64,000 bases of DNA, from contig NW_006281110.1 of assembly GCF_000203795.2 (NCBI RefSeq), positions 521,854 through 585,853 on the forward strand. The letters run 5' to 3'. The translations under genes and the position numbers were made by a program. The notes under the pieces were generated by a model. The model saw nothing but the letters and a program-made list of their open reading frames with translations, was not told where the DNA came from and ran no database searches. Positions 39,431 through 51,177 of this stretch are shown here, piece after piece (position 1 is the stretch's first letter; each line of letters begins with the position of its first letter). This stretch comes from Batrachochytrium dendrobatidis JAM81 (Eukaryota > Chytridiomycota > Chytridiomycetes > Rhizophydiales).

Positions 39431-41944
39431 ATGACAGTCTCTCCTCTTACTATTCTCGACAGACTCATCTCAGAGAACTTACATGGTCCAACTATTCCAT
39501 TTAATCCAAACTCTTCTGCTGCTGCAAAGGCTAATTCTCTCAACTTTGACCAATGGGTACTCATTGGTGATGAATACACCGACTTGGATGCTAAAGACCC
39601 AAGGTGCTGTCTTACTACATTCTACTCATCATCTCTTATCACTTCAATCTGCATAGATTGACTCTGAGCTTCACTTGAATCACCGCAAATTTCATTTTTA
39701 CTTTTATTGTTGGTCGATGAATCTCTGCATCCTTGTTCATTGTCGTATTCATGTAAAATCAACCCTGTTTTTGGTTTCAATATTTCATGGGGTTTACTTT
39801 ACATTGACTGGATTGGATTGAATAGTCTCGGTTCAATCGACACTGCAGTCATTGTATGATCTCAGTCTAAACTATAGTTTTAAACTGAAATGATCTACTC
39901 GTTGTACAATCACCAGATTCACAACAGTCCGGATATCGAGTTGTGATCTTGTCAAACTATTGTATTCTAGAATTACAGATACGCTCGCGTTCGACAAAAT
40001 AGATTGCAGTTGATTTCATGTCAATCAGCCAATGTTGTGATGTTCAATTTGTAGATTGAACACATGTGAGTGTGTTGAAACTGCAATACAAACATTGAGT
40101 TGTGTATACAAACATGGGCAAAATGCCAGCCAACCCTGTCGAGGAATTCAAACAGTGACCAGTAAATGTAATGGACATTATTCCATGAGACTGGCTGTTG
40201 ATTATAACCGACACCTCTACTGTGTTGCAGTTTACATGAATACGACTGTGTATTGATCAGGCTTGTTTTTAAAAGGATTATTTGCTGATATAACTGAGGA
40301 ATGTGAATAATAATTCACGATTTCCTTTTAAACTTCAAGATTTTGTATATCCGCTGTTTTTTGTTGGCATTCATGTTGTACTGAGATACAATATACTATC
40401 ACTTATGCTTTGTGATCTTGTTAATATCCATAGTATATATTATTATAGACTGTTTTGCTAACACTGCAAACCATTGCAGATGGTTTGAACTATTTATGGA
40501 TTTTTTTATAAAAACAACTGGATTCGAAGTGCATGACGATCTTTTGTTTTTTGTGCGCCAGCTGCCCTCTAATTCAAAAAACTCTCCAACTGCATTGCCC
40601 GACTCGGATGCTGTGTTGGTGAAGCGTCGTACTGCTGGTGTGATCCCTGCTCTTGATGATGTGGTAGACTGGAAACAGTCTTTTTTTTTAAATCTCATTT
40701 CTCAGCTGCCCTGCACATTGACAGTAGCCGTATGCACTCGTGGATCTTCACAAGCAGTATCCACGCCAGATATTTCAAGAGAAATCACTGATTTGTCATT
40801 ACGTGCTTTGGACACCAAACCAACCACTAATTTGGACAAACATACTTTACCTGGTGGTTCTATCCCAACTGAATCCAATACTGAATCATCTGCTGATTCG
40901 GGATCCGTGTTAAATCAATCTCAGCATGCTGCAGATAAAACACCATCAGCGTCTATACACGATGCAAGTAATGGTTCTAGCCGCTCATCAACGGCTCTCC
41001 CCAACAATGGTATTCACACACCTCATTCATCTGCTGCTCCTTCTGAGTCGACGTCTGCCTCGAATGCTGCAGTCTCACAGCCTTCTGAAACATCTAATAC
41101 TCGTACAGGCAACAAGTCACGCATGGTGGCTCAGCGTAGGATAACCAAAAAAGTATTTGCCTCTCCTTACAAATCTAGAATGGATGTCAAGGACGCAGTG
41201 ATGAACGAATGCTCCTTTCCACTCGTGTACTACACGGTAAATGACTTTGAATCGCATGCCCTTCATTTGCCTATTTCAGAACGCGAGTATCTATGCGTCG
41301 AGCTGTCGTTTACCATTCCTGATAATCAATCCTCTTCTGCATATGCTGCCGCTACAGATAAAGTGGCCAGTATTTCTTTGGAAGAGGACAGCACACCATT
41401 TCCTGTTCCTCCAAATCACACCAAGGTGATCTTGTTTCAAGGTGCAGTACCGTACTCTTCTCTCTTAGACAACTACCAACAAAAAGGTCTTGCTGTTCAA
41501 AGCCAGTTCAGGCAAGCATGGACAAACATGAACCGTCATTCTTCTGCTGCATCAACCAATCCCAATACGGGTGAAGTAGATTTGAATCGATCTGCTGGTC
41601 GTACCGAATATATTATGATGCGTGGTCCAAATGGAAAGGGACAATGCCAAGTTGCCATTACAGACAATGACAGCTACGTTTCTGCCGATGTTGTATCTCA
41701 GGAATCTTCAGCTGTAGAGAATTCACCGCCATCATTCACTGATCGATTAAGGTTTTTTGGAAGCGTGGTAAAAAATCAACTTATTGGCAATACTGGATCT
41801 TTGGGTGATCATCATGCTCACAGATTATTGAAAAAACCAGAAAGTTTGAGATGTTCCATGACTTATGTCAACGTTCCTTGGCAATCCATCTCGAGCGATC
41901 TATTAGAATTTGCCAAACAAAAAAAACCAACTGCAACGAAATAA
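39431..41944 (+). CDS. KIAA0930 homolog (DUF2045 family)
   Basis: Homolog of the conserved but poorly characterised animal protein KIAA0930. Exons 39431-39603 and 40480-41944 give 545 aa. Family blocks visible in order: an N-terminal LNFDQWVLIGDEYTDL segment and RWFELFMDFFIKTTGF, then LLFFVRQLP; after a Ser/Thr-rich insert, VFASPYKSRMDVKDAVM, YLCVELSFTI, KVILFQGAVPYSSL, MMRGPNGKGQCQVAI, and the C terminus LRCSMTYVNVPWQSISSDLLE. The single intron of 876 nt is long because it carries element D. The start is the first ATG in frame that leaves a compatible phase. Function is unknown in animals and fungi. Confidence 0.85.
39738..40299. mobile_element. MITE-like element, copy D, in intron 1 of the KIAA0930 homolog (with 51 bp shared flank)
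   Basis: The element is about 39738-40248, with a left end containing GTCGTATTCATGTAAAATC and a right end TTTACATGAATACGACTG. It is the inverted near-copy of element C. Similarity continues to about 40299 beyond the right terminal repeat, matching 33297-33347. Relative to transcription of their host genes, C and D have the same orientation, and the shared flank lies on the acceptor side in both introns. Confidence 0.8.
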
Positions 41945-42162
41945 ACTTTGAATTTATCAAGACAGACTGATTTATGTACTCGTTTATACTACTCGATGGT
42001 AAGCTATCAATGTAGCTTGCAAAAGTGGAAAACAAGCGATGGTTTGAAAGCAGTCATACAAGTAAACTTGAATAAAATAAACACCAAGTGTTGATATAGC
42101 AATAGATTACAAGCCATCTTGTTTAATCCACACTAATGTATAAAACATAAAAAACGCAAAAG
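41945..42162. other. Short intergenic spacer, KIAA0930 homolog to tRNA-Ala
   Basis: AT-rich; several A-tract blocks and AATAAA-like sequence suitable for polyadenylation of the upstream gene. A run AAAACGCAAAAG lies directly after the tRNA 3' end on the minus strand side, but it is A-rich on the plus strand, so a T-run terminator for the minus-strand tRNA is provided by its complement. Confidence 0.4.
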
Positions 42163-42235
42163 TGGAGAACCTGGGCATTGATCCCAGTGCCTCTCGCATG
42201 CTAAGCGAGCGCTCTACCATTTGAGCTAGATCCCC
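42163..42235 (-). tRNA. tRNA-Ala (anticodon AGC)
   Basis: 73 nt including the discriminator base A. Minus-strand reading gives acceptor stem GGGGATC paired with GTTCTCC, D arm GCTC...GAGC, and anticodon arm CTCGC-TTAGCAT-GCGAG with AGC in the loop. The T arm is CTGGG...CCCAG. The acceptor stem contains the G3:U70 wobble pair, the identity element for alanyl-tRNA synthetase. One T:T mismatch occurs at stem position 6:67. Internal A box (TAGCTCAAATGG) and a B-box-like segment are present. No intron, and no encoded CCA. Confidence 0.95.
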
Positions 42236-42555
42236 ATGTTTTTACTAAAAAATAATAATAGTATTGATTGTACTCACACTTGTGCAAGATTACCAACGCA
42301 GTGGTTTTGTAGAATATTGTTGTTTCCTATTACAAATGTGTTCATCAGACACAACTACAGAGTTGAACACTGATTGTCTAATCTTGACAGTCACACACTG
42401 TACAATCACTCAATACAATTAAAGAGTTGAATAACAATTTTCAACAAGTCCATCATTTGAGATGGTGAATGTTAGACTTTACACGAATGGGAGTGACTTG
42501 AAGTTGGTTTTGAATTCAGATGCAAAGTTGGGTTTCTTTATTCTACAACTAAAGT
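42236..42555. other. Intergenic, tRNA-Ala to ATE1
   Basis: 320 bp with no exon recognised. The stretch 42385-42475 shows weak similarity to the element family (CACTGTACAATCACTC and an end-like ACTTTACACGAATGGGAG at 42468), probably an old fragment. It should also contain the ATE1 promoter and upstream sequence of the minus-strand tRNA. Confidence 0.35.
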
Positions 42556-44297
42556 ATGGCATCTACCAGCAACCAACCACAATCATTTGTAGCCATTACA
42601 GGCTCATCTACATCTTCATGTGGATACTGTCATGCTTCATCAGATTCTTCCCATTCGTTTGGTCTTTGGGCATATAGATTGACTCCATCAGTGTATCAAA
42701 ACCTGATTGATCATGGATGGCGACGGTCAGGGAAATACCTCTATAAGCCAACATTAACGACTACGTGTTGTCCTGCTTATACCATTCGTTTGAATGCTGG
42801 TTCTAGTAGTGTGAGTAAAGGGCAGAAGAAAGTACTGAAAAAGATGAAGAGGTACTTGAACAGTGGTAAAGGGATTGTTGCTAAAGATGAGGAGAATGAG
42901 ATGAGCAAAGTTGGACCAAGAGAACAGTTTATGATTCCTGCCAGTGATATTCCTACTGCCATCGACACTGCTGCATGGATTCATGCTGATACTGCTAGAT
43001 CTGATGTGTCCAACCCAAAAAACAAGACTCGCTTTGAGCAAGAATCTGCTCAACATCTCGGCAGCACTATTTCTGTTCTCATTCATGAAACGGAATCCAT
43101 TGCCAACCAACATTCCCATCAACTCAAGGTGGGATGTCAATATTGTTTTTCTGGTTGATATTTCATTTAGATTCTCAACTCAATGTTGTATTCAGGTAGT
43201 GCTGGAAGTGGCTTCATTTACACAGGCAACGTTTGAATTGTATAAAAAATATCAGATTGCAGTTCACAACGATCCGCCATCAAGATTGAATCCGGAACAG
43301 TTTACCCAGTTTTTGGTCGATACGCCCATCTGTACAGAATTAATTCCTGAAACAGATTTTAAATCTACTACATCTCAATTAGCTTGTTGGAACGATCCAA
43401 CTCATTCCATTCAACCTCAACCCTCGTATGGTTCATTTCATCAGAAATATTACATGGATGACAAACTCATTGCCGTTGCAGTCTTGGATATTCTTCCTCG
43501 GTGTGTATCTTCAGTGTATTTCATGTACGATCCTGCATTTGGATTCTTATCTCTGGGCACTTATTCCGCTTTGAGAGAAATTGCTCTTACAAAATGGCTA
43601 TCTGATACCATGCCTCGTGGGCTAGATTACTACTATATGGGTAAGTCTTTTAGTTTTGTTGTAGCCTAGTTTACGAGCTTGAATTTCTTAAATGTTTAGG
43701 ATATTATATACATTCGTGTATTAAGATGCGGTACAAAGCTGCATATAAACCATCCCAAATTCTATGTCCAGTAAGTACACCTTGTTTTTAATCTAAAAGG
43801 TTTTGGCTTAAAACCAGCTTGTCACTCACCAGATCTGATTTTGAAAATGGGGGTTTTGGATGTTTGGAATTTAGGAAACCTACAAATGGGTTGATTTGAG
43901 TCAAGCTACTAGATTGCTGGATTTGAGAAAAGATACAGCACTTGTGGATTGCAAAAACAAGACTGAAGGCGATACAGAAGATGCTGCAATACAACCTCGA
44001 CCTATTCGTGATGTTTTACACGTGGATATTCCCACAAATGTAATTGAGAAATCCGTTGCACTTGTTGGACGCAAACTTGTCCCATTAAATGTAAGATTTC
44101 AATCGTGTCGTTGTATGTGTTGGTTTCTTTACAGCAGTTACTGCAATCACTTGTCATGCTTGATATCTTGTGACCTATACTGACTACTGTTATAGATGCT
44201 TGGTCCCAAGCATAAACTAGTGATTCAAGTTAAAGAGTTTTCCACTCGTGTAAACCCATCTACGCTTTTAGATCAACTGGTGTTTGTCGCCACTTGA
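42556..44297 (+). CDS. ATE1: Arginyl-tRNA--protein transferase 1
   Basis: Transfers Arg from Arg-tRNA to N-terminal Asp/Glu (and oxidised Cys) of proteins in the N-degron pathway. Exons 42556-43128, 43196-43640, 43700-43770, 43875-44090 and 44196-44297 give 468 aa. The N-terminal Cys cluster needed for activity is present (SSCGYCHASS, then TTTCCPAYTIRL). The C-terminal catalytic region includes FELYKKYQIAVHND, GSFHQKYYMDDKLIAVAVLDILP, SSVYFMYDP, SLGTYSALREIAL, YYYMGYYIHSCIKMRYKA and YKPSQILCP, all near-invariant in the family. The start is the first ATG upstream of the Cys cluster. All splice phases agree. Convergent with VPS26. Confidence 0.96.
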
Positions 44298-44622
44298 TTT
44301 GTCTAGAACCTTTTTGTTGCAAATGTGCTAATTGATTTATTAATGCATGTGCAGTGTCGAGTATTTATAGCCCAACTATCAAATTTATTTTGACTGAAAT
44401 AAAGTATTTGTCAACCCTTGATTATTCAACAATTTATCGCCAGTATAGCATGCACTCAATTCGACAAGGTAAATAGTTTAACAATTTTGAATTCATGACT
44501 TTTAATGGCCACACAATCACATTTTTCTGACATAATCAATACAACTCCAAAATAAAAATGTTTTCTAGTCAAAACCACTTTTGAAACAAGCATCTTGGTT
44601 TTAGTATCGAGCTAAACTATAT
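44298..44622. other. Convergent intergenic region ATE1 / VPS26
   Basis: 325 bp of AT-rich sequence between two stop codons. AATAAAA occurs on the plus strand near 44400. Nothing else was recognised. Confidence 0.5.
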
Positions 44623-46053
44623 TCATCCTTGCGATCCCTTGTAGGTACTTAAAGCAGCAACAGATGCACCACCAGCAATTTCCTTGTGTTCTTCTGAATC
44701 ATCCTTGATACGATATATAGTAATCTACAAACCATTCAACATAGGATTAAAACTCAAAAAAAATCCAAGTATAATGATGCATATACACGTACCTCTTGTT
44801 GTTTGAAATATCGACGGTTTTCTTCATCAATCAAAACTAGATTGAGATAGTACCGTACCGAAAACTTTTTGTTGATGTCTCTATACGTTGGTGTCAATTC
44901 AAATCCGCTCAAAAAAAGTCTGATGGGTATTGTCTCGCCTATATTGCAGAGTTCAAATCAGAACAAAAACCAAACCTATCAATTCCATAGTTGTGAATAA
45001 AATGGCTTACCCCGTACTGGTGCACCATCCATAATCTCAAATTTGGTGATGGTCTCGCTCTCGTTATACTGATTTGGCGCAATACCTGTAGATTCGCGTC
45101 TAATGATTGATAGTTCCATATTCTTGATCTTGATTCTCACAAGTAAAAAGTAAATCTTGCCAACAATGACATCGCGCAAATGGTACCTAAATAGTTATAC
45201 AAGTATTCAGTGACATGGCAATGTGTATAAAATAAAAGCAATACCATCACAGTACTTACTTTGATTTGTTGTATTCAAATTCAATATGGAGACAATCTTC
45301 AATACCCACTTCCATTTTAATCGAGTTGTTGATCTCGGGTGGCATGCGGTAAGAGTATGCCCAAATCTCGCGCTCCTTGACAGCATCCGATAATCTCCTA
45401 GATATCGTTACTCTCACAAAGTATCTTTTCATTATGGAAATAAAATATGCCATGTTTTGTATGAATACATGAAACAGGACTCAAATTATAGTGTGACAAT
45501 ACTCATTACCGAAGTTTGACATTTAATCCGTGATAACTCTCGTAAGCTTTTTCAATGTTTTTGAATTCAAAATCAAATGTGGTACTTTGACGAAACTCGC
45601 CAGGACCTGACAATTCTTGGGAAAGCGATAAAAACTCGTAATGATTACCACGATCGTAAAACAATTCTAAAAATATCAAGATTTAGTTGTTCGGTTTTAT
45701 GCATAGTTGAATCCAACTGTATGGTTTGATGTAGACAGCACTCACGTATTTGCCCGACAAATTCGATTCGAATGCCTTGATGTTCTAATCGCTTCCCATC
45801 CCGAGTCCGTACTTGAACCTGGTTAAAATAGACGACCCAAACAAACATATCAGTTGATCCAACGAATTCAATACTTTGTCCTATATGTTACAGTACAACA
45901 TATGAGTACCTTTCCAGCGACGGATTCGCCGTCAAAGTACAAGGGGAATTTAGCACGACGATCCTTGTCAGCCTTGACATCAATAATCTTTCTTTGATCC
46001 TCGTCAGTAAAAACAACTTCAATGTCTGCAGCTGCGCCCAGACCAAACAATGC
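44623..46053 (-). CDS. VPS26: Retromer subunit Vps26 (first exon not located)
   Basis: Arrestin-like subunit of the retromer cargo-recognition complex, which recycles receptors from endosomes. Minus-strand exons are 46053-45910, 45818-45746, 45666-45510, 45424-45260, 45186-45011, 44938-44793 and 44724-44623, giving 320 residues. Family blocks: FGLGAAADIEVVFTDED, HQGIRIEFVGQI, FYDRGNHYEFLSLSQELSGPG, YHGLNVKLRYFVRVTI, EIWAYSYRMPPEIN, EVGIEDCLHIEFEYNKS, GKIYFLLVRIKIKNMELSI, IPIRLFLSGFELTPTYRD and NKKFSVRYYLNLVLIDEENRRYFKQQEI. The first listed exon begins in phase 0 (ALFGLG) without an ATG, so a very short first coding exon must lie upstream (46054-46400). One weak candidate is an ATG at 46185 on the minus strand. 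Confidence 0.95.
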
Positions 46054-46059
46054 CTATAT

Positions 46060-48308
46060 ATGAGATATTGCAATAAATTGGCGTAATCGATGAGTTGCAG
46101 TAGTCAACACGACAAGACTGGTAGATATAACAATATGAATAGCGGATGAATGTACTATCCACTCTAATGCAGTGAATAGTGTCATAGTGATAGGACTAAA
46201 GCCAGGGATGAGTGGATTTTCGACGATTTAAATGTACACTGGAATAATTCAGCATTGAATCTCAACCAGTTGGAGATGCAGACATTATATTTGTAGTAGG
46301 ATTTCCCGACTCGAATTCCAGAATATTAGCCATGTAGAGCAATAGAATAGTGTATGGTTTAGCCAGAAATAGTTACAACAAAGTTGTAGAATTTTGACAG
46401 CGTAGATTGAACAAGAGAGCCGAACCACTTGATTGTAATCATAAGATATAAAAGTATTGTATAAAGCAATGGACGGCTGACCTCCATCAATGACCGGTTG
46501 TAAATATGGAGTTCAATGCGACCAATTCAATTAAATATCCGTTGCTGAGTTTCAAGAAAAGAATTCAATAATCAAAACAAGTATTTAAAGCCGTGTTGAC
46601 TTGAATGGAATTCTTGCAATGATAGAAACTGGCTTGATTCGACATTCTCGATTCTTTTAAATATTCGTCATGATACAAGTTGTGAATTGGAATAGTTTGT
46701 TCTTGAAAGTCATGCATTGCACGATCAACAAGTTTAAAACTGAATATCAACTGTTTTGTTAAACTCTTTTAAATCTCAGTTACGCTTTCTCGTTAATTCA
46801 AGTCGTTTTGAAAATCAACGCTTGTTTTCATGTTCATCACACTAATGTTTGTGGGAAACAAGTCCTTATTTGAATGGAAAAACAATTCGTCGATCGTATC
46901 TTATATATCAACTAACAATCTGATTGTTTGACACGATCTGCAGCTTCTGTCATTGAATATAGAACGTCGTTTGGTGACTGTTTGCTGAGTTGGTGTCGCT
47001 CTTGCTGATACGAGAGTTTCAACATTCCATCTATATAAAGTCTGTTTGTTAGTCTGAATCAATCGTGCAGTTTTACAAACGGATGATTCACACTGTTGAA
47101 ATGCTGCAACAATAGTCTGCTCAGTCCTGTCGGAATGGCTTCAAAACATGCGAAATCGAATGGCTGAAATATCAATATTCCATTCTGCTTTCTCGTCCTT
47201 TTTCCCCTTCAGCTGTAAATATTTATTTCGAGCCCATTCGAGTTCCTTGACTCAACCCTAGACAAACCATTGGTCTGACTCATATTCCTCTGTTGTTTTG
47301 AAACTAAAAGGTATCCAATCACTACATATATCGAGCTATTACCTCTGATATATCGACTGCATTTTTTTGCAATTGCTATTTTTGCAATTTCAAAATGCTT
47401 AGTAGCTGAAGTTGTAAATCCTTCTCAACCTCAATCAAGTGCTATTCCTATCAGTGGTTTTGTCTTGACCAGTATATATTCAGCTGGGTATATATTAGTA
47501 TTATTGAATAGTACATTCCTATCAGCATCATTGTAGTCTGACAGTTGGCACTTGAATTCATGTTGATTGCTCATACGCGCCAACTTGGCCATATAACTTG
47601 TTATAATCCAATATCCCGACCATCTTGCATATCTAAGCATGAGTGAAAACTCTACTACAATACATACTCTGATAGTACACTTTATACTATAACTACTGGT
47701 TTTTTGAATATCTTGTTCTACGCAGTTTAGCGTATGCAAATTTAATTATATGTTTGATTTGTACTGCATATCCATCATGTCAACTTAAATAACAGGCGTA
47801 TCTATTTTTATGACTAATTTTTTGTGAAATAGTTTGGTGCTTTTCTGTATTTGAACTCTATTTATACCCCTTAGCGCTAATACCCTGCCAACTCTGGAGC
47901 AGCTTGAGCTGGAGTTTCTATTGATTGATTGTAAGTCGCATCGATTAAAATTGAATCAAGTTTTGATCAACTATTATTCATTACAACTGCTTGAAATTAT
48001 TTCTTTTTCTACTCAGATTGTTTAAACAAATTGGTCAAGACATTTACAAATGGATGCTTTTCAGCCAGGTAGTTTACTGCTGTACAAAGTTGGAATTATT
48101 CATCATTGCAATCTAGAATCATTGTAGTGATGCGAGTAAGCCATCGTATACGCATTGTATTGAAACTCAATTTTATATTCAAATGATATTATGAATAGCA
48201 CTTTGGGCAAAGGGACTCGAGTCTCAAAAATGCTTAAATTCTGACACTCAAGTCCGTCAATTTAATCGTACAATATCTAAAAAACCATTCCTGTCCGATA
48301 TTTTCCAT
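46060..48308. other. 2.2-kb stretch without a recognisable gene
   Basis: The longest gene-poor stretch in the window. It should contain the VPS26 start exon and promoter and the promoter of the HAL4-like kinase. A relic of the element family occurs around 46690-46760 (AGTCATGCATTGCACGATCA, compare copy A). A possible short exon with donor, ATGGATGCTTTTCAGCCAG, lies near 48052 but cannot be tied to a gene. I see no tRNA and no convincing exon in the remainder. Confidence 0.4.
46690..46760. repeat. Relic of the A/B-type element interior
   Basis: AGTCATGCATTGCACGATCA and the following sequence resemble the A/B interior near 23275. The translated shadow also resembles the one at copies A/B. No termini survive. 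Confidence 0.5.
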
Positions 48309-50759
48309 ATGGCAACGAGCGACGATGACGTCAGTGAAGATGACTTGACAGATGGCCATGACAGGCGCAACGCAAAAGATCACTGGCATAATCAACCCAA
48401 TTCTCATCGATGCGGCGAAACTCCTGCAGCATCTTCGTGTTCAAATCACAATATAACATTTAAACCCGCCTTGCCTTTTTCTAAACTAGCAGAGCAAGCT
48501 AGGAAATTCCCCTTGGTCAGTCATCGACGATCGGTAAAGTCTATTTCTACAAATTCACCACCAGTTATAGTGTTCGAGTCAAAATCTAAAAGCGGTAGCA
48601 GCGATCATGGTATGCCAAGTAATATATTACATTCCAACAATACCAGCAATTGTGCTGACGCATCTGTTGTAACATTTCATGAATCAACATCTATAGCACT
48701 TTCAACAAAAGATGCGCTGGAGATTATCAAAGACATTCCGTCCAAAACTCCAGTTTCATCCCAGCACGCTGAAAAAGAATATCCATATATAGAACCACCA
48801 TCATCTAAAGTCGCCAACCCAACACATTCTGCCCAACTGCGTAAATTTGGCGGATTCAATCTTTTTCATTCTCTCATTGATAGACAACCCTCACAAAATC
48901 GAATGATGTTTTACAAAGCACGCTCGCCAGGGTCAAATTCGTCAGCCCAGTCATCATCATCTGGCAGTGTTTCTGAACAAGACGATGGATCTGATGGTGA
49001 ATCCAGCATGGAGTCATTAGATACTCATGGTCATCCATCAAGCCCACGTACTCAAAAACATGCTAATCAAAATGAGCCACATGGTAGAACAGTATCTTCA
49101 TTTAATGTGCCCACACAAGTGCCATTGGCTAAACCTAGTAAAAAATTGACAGCTTCTGAATCAAGAACTCGTATGATTCAAAAACTGCTCAAGGAATTGC
49201 AAATTTCGAAAAGTAATACGAACCGTCGAGATAAACATTTGCACGCCATCAAAAACCCTGAAATCATTTTAGTGCCACGAGTAGATAGTACTAGTCATTG
49301 TGCAAATAAGTCTGGCAACTCAAAAAATGTGCCATCATCAATCAATTCATGTAAAATACCAATAGCTGCCACTTTACCAGACACTGTTATTCAACCACCT
49401 TTATCTCAGACACTGCAGCCAAAACTAGTAGGTGATTGCTTTCAAGATACGCAGTCATTATGCGAATGCAAGAGCGTCGAAAGCAAAGTATGCCGAGAAA
49501 ATAACCAAGTATCGATTACGACTGTAGTTGGAGAAGGCTCAGTGTCAATTCCTCAGAGTTTATCGTCACCGGGTTCCCCAGATGCATCGCTTGAAAAAAC
49601 ATCGCAGGTTTTATGGAAGCGTAAACATAAAGTTGCACTCAAGGATATATGGTATCCCATGGCACTTGCACTTCATCACCCGCATCACAATAATCAATCT
49701 GTATTGCAAACAGTTACGACAACTTCTCAGCGACTTCAAGGCATTTCTCGTCCAAGCTGTACTTTGACAGAGAAATTTGGTTGTGGTGAGATGCGTGTTA
49801 TTGGTCGTGGTGCAACATGTAGAGTCCGAATGCTTATTGTCACCAACATGGGATCGACCCAATCCACACCAACACACTTTCAGTCCACTCCAACTCCACA
49901 ACCGCCATTCACTCGCCAAAAACGAGTTTATGCTGTCAAGGAATTTCGCAAACGATCCAAAAACGAAAGTGAAAAAGTTTACATCAAACGTATGACCAGC
50001 GAATTTTGTATCTCATCTAGTCTTCATCACTCGAATGTTGTAGAAACTCTTGATCTAGTTGTCGACGAGCATCAAAAGTGGTGTGAAGTGATGGAATACT
50101 GTTCGGGTGGTACTTTATTTGATTTACTTAGAGAAGTGTGCATGACTCTACAGGAAGTAGGATGCTGTTTTAAACAGTTGATTCAAGGTGTACAGTATAT
50201 TCACTCTATGGGTGTTGCACATCGAGATTTGAAGCCAGAGAATATTTTGTTCAATGCAGAGGGGCAGCTAAAGATTTCGGATTTTGGCGTGTCGGATGTT
50301 TTCAAAACTGCTTTTGAGAGTTTTCCACATTTGTCTAAAGGTCTCTGTGGATCAAAACCATATATTGCTCCTGAAGAATTTGAACGAGGAGAGTATGATG
50401 CTCGTGAGGTGGATATATGGGCAACAGGAGTGATTTATTACGTTATGAGGCACACAGGTCTTCCATGGCATCTGGCTGTTCCAGACGATTTCAACTACGC
50501 AGTATTTTTGCAAACACGAAATGGAAGGTTTAAGCCAATTGATTCTTTGGAAAATGGATGCAGAGAGTTGCTCAATTGTATTTTGGAACCAGATCCAAAA
50601 AAACGATATACAGCCGACAAAATCTCTGCCGATCCTTGGTTTCAAAATATTATTGTTTGTCAAGGATTGGAATGTGCTGATGGATCGCTGCATCGACATA
50701 TATGTCATAAAATGTATGCTGATTGGGCTCAACGACATCATCGGCAACTGATTGCCTAA
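48309..50759 (+). CDS. Serine/threonine kinase of the fungal HAL4/SAT4-NPR1 family
   Basis: Fungus-type kinase of the group that regulates plasma-membrane transporters and cation homeostasis (Hal4/Sat4, Hal5, Npr1, Hrk1). One exon, 816 aa. The N-terminal 490 aa are disordered and Ser-rich with an SSGSVSEQDDGSDGESSMES acidic stretch. The kinase domain spans about residues 490-795: glycine loop VIGRGATCRVRML, AVKEFRKRS, the catalytic loop [23 protein letters not shown], a family-type activation segment (CGSKPYIAPEEF), the insert REVDIWATGVIYYVM and a C-lobe ending DPKKRYTADKISADPWF. Start chosen at the first ATG (MATSDDDVSED); an upstream exon cannot be excluded. Unlike most neighbours it has no intron. 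Which paralog it is cannot be decided here. Confidence 0.88.
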   Translation: MATSDDDVSEDDLTDGHDRRNAKDHWHNQPNSHRCGETPAASSCSNHNITFKPALPFSKLAEQARKFPLVSHRRSVKSISTNSPPVIVFESKSKSGSSDHGMPSNILHSNNTSNCADASVVTFHESTSIALSTKDALEIIKDIPSKTPVSSQHAEKEYPYIEPPSSKVANPTHSAQLRKFGGFNLFHSLIDRQPSQNRMMFYKARSPGSNSSAQSSSSGSVSEQDDGSDGESSMESLDTHGHPSSPRTQKHANQNEPHGRTVSSFNVPTQVPLAKPSKKLTASESRTRMIQKLLKELQISKSNTNRRDKHLHAIKNPEIILVPRVDSTSHCANKSGNSKNVPSSINSCKIPIAATLPDTVIQPPLSQTLQPKLVGDCFQDTQSLCECKSVESKVCRENNQVSITTVVGEGSVSIPQSLSSPGSPDASLEKTSQVLWKRKHKVALKDIWYPMALALHHPHHNNQSVLQTVTTTSQRLQGISRPSCTLTEKFGCGEMRVIGRGATCRVRMLIVTNMGSTQSTPTHFQSTPTPQPPFTRQKRVYAVKEFRKRSKNESEKVYIKRMTSEFCISSSLHHSNVVETLDLVVDEHQKWCEVMEYCSGGTLFDLLREVCMTLQEVGCCFKQLIQGVQYIHSMGVAHRDLKPENILFNAEGQLKISDFGVSDVFKTAFESFPHLSKGLCGSKPYIAPEEFERGEYDAREVDIWATGVIYYVMRHTGLPWHLAVPDDFNYAVFLQTRNGRFKPIDSLENGCRELLNCILEPDPKKRYTADKISADPWFQNIIVCQGLECADGSLHRHICHKMYADWAQRHHRQLIA

Positions 50760-51177
50760 TTGATGTCTACATGACATGATTTTTACCAAACATTCTATAG
50801 CAAAATTTAGTTTTTCTACCGTCTAGCTACCACAGCCAGTGACAAAAGGTATGATAATGGAGAGATGAAATAAAACAGGAAATTGTCAGCAATAAGTTGT
50901 GTTTGAAGTGTTGGTGTGGAATTATCATTCTTGTTACAGCTTTGTTTTCAATTTGGTCGTCAATATCATAATTCCAAAAATGTGTCATGTCCTTGATCAT
51001 GGTACTTTTTTATAGTTCCAACAAGTCGTTTTGTGATGAATGCAGCCCATCATTTGGGTTCTAATACCAATTTGACCTGAGATTATGTCAGAACCGCGAA
51101 TCGGCTTTAGATTTATACATGGCTTCGCGACTTGGTTGAATCTAGCTTGAATTGAGAGGTATTACTCTATTTTACAA
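50760..51177. other. Intergenic, HAL4-like kinase to SERINC
   Basis: 418 bp. No coding exon seen in either direction. Contains the kinase 3' UTR (ATAAAACAGG near 50870) and presumably the SERINC promoter. Confidence 0.4.

Noticed and set aside
33340..40256. Identical 66-codon frames at 33340-33540 (-) and 40056-40256 (+)
   Set aside because: Both lie inside elements C and D and include their terminal repeats. Duplicated non-coding DNA, not conserved protein.
42754..43140. 128-codon minus-strand frame within ATE1 exon 1
   Set aside because: Antisense shadow; the plus-strand exon encodes the ATE1 Cys cluster and continues in phase with the catalytic exons.
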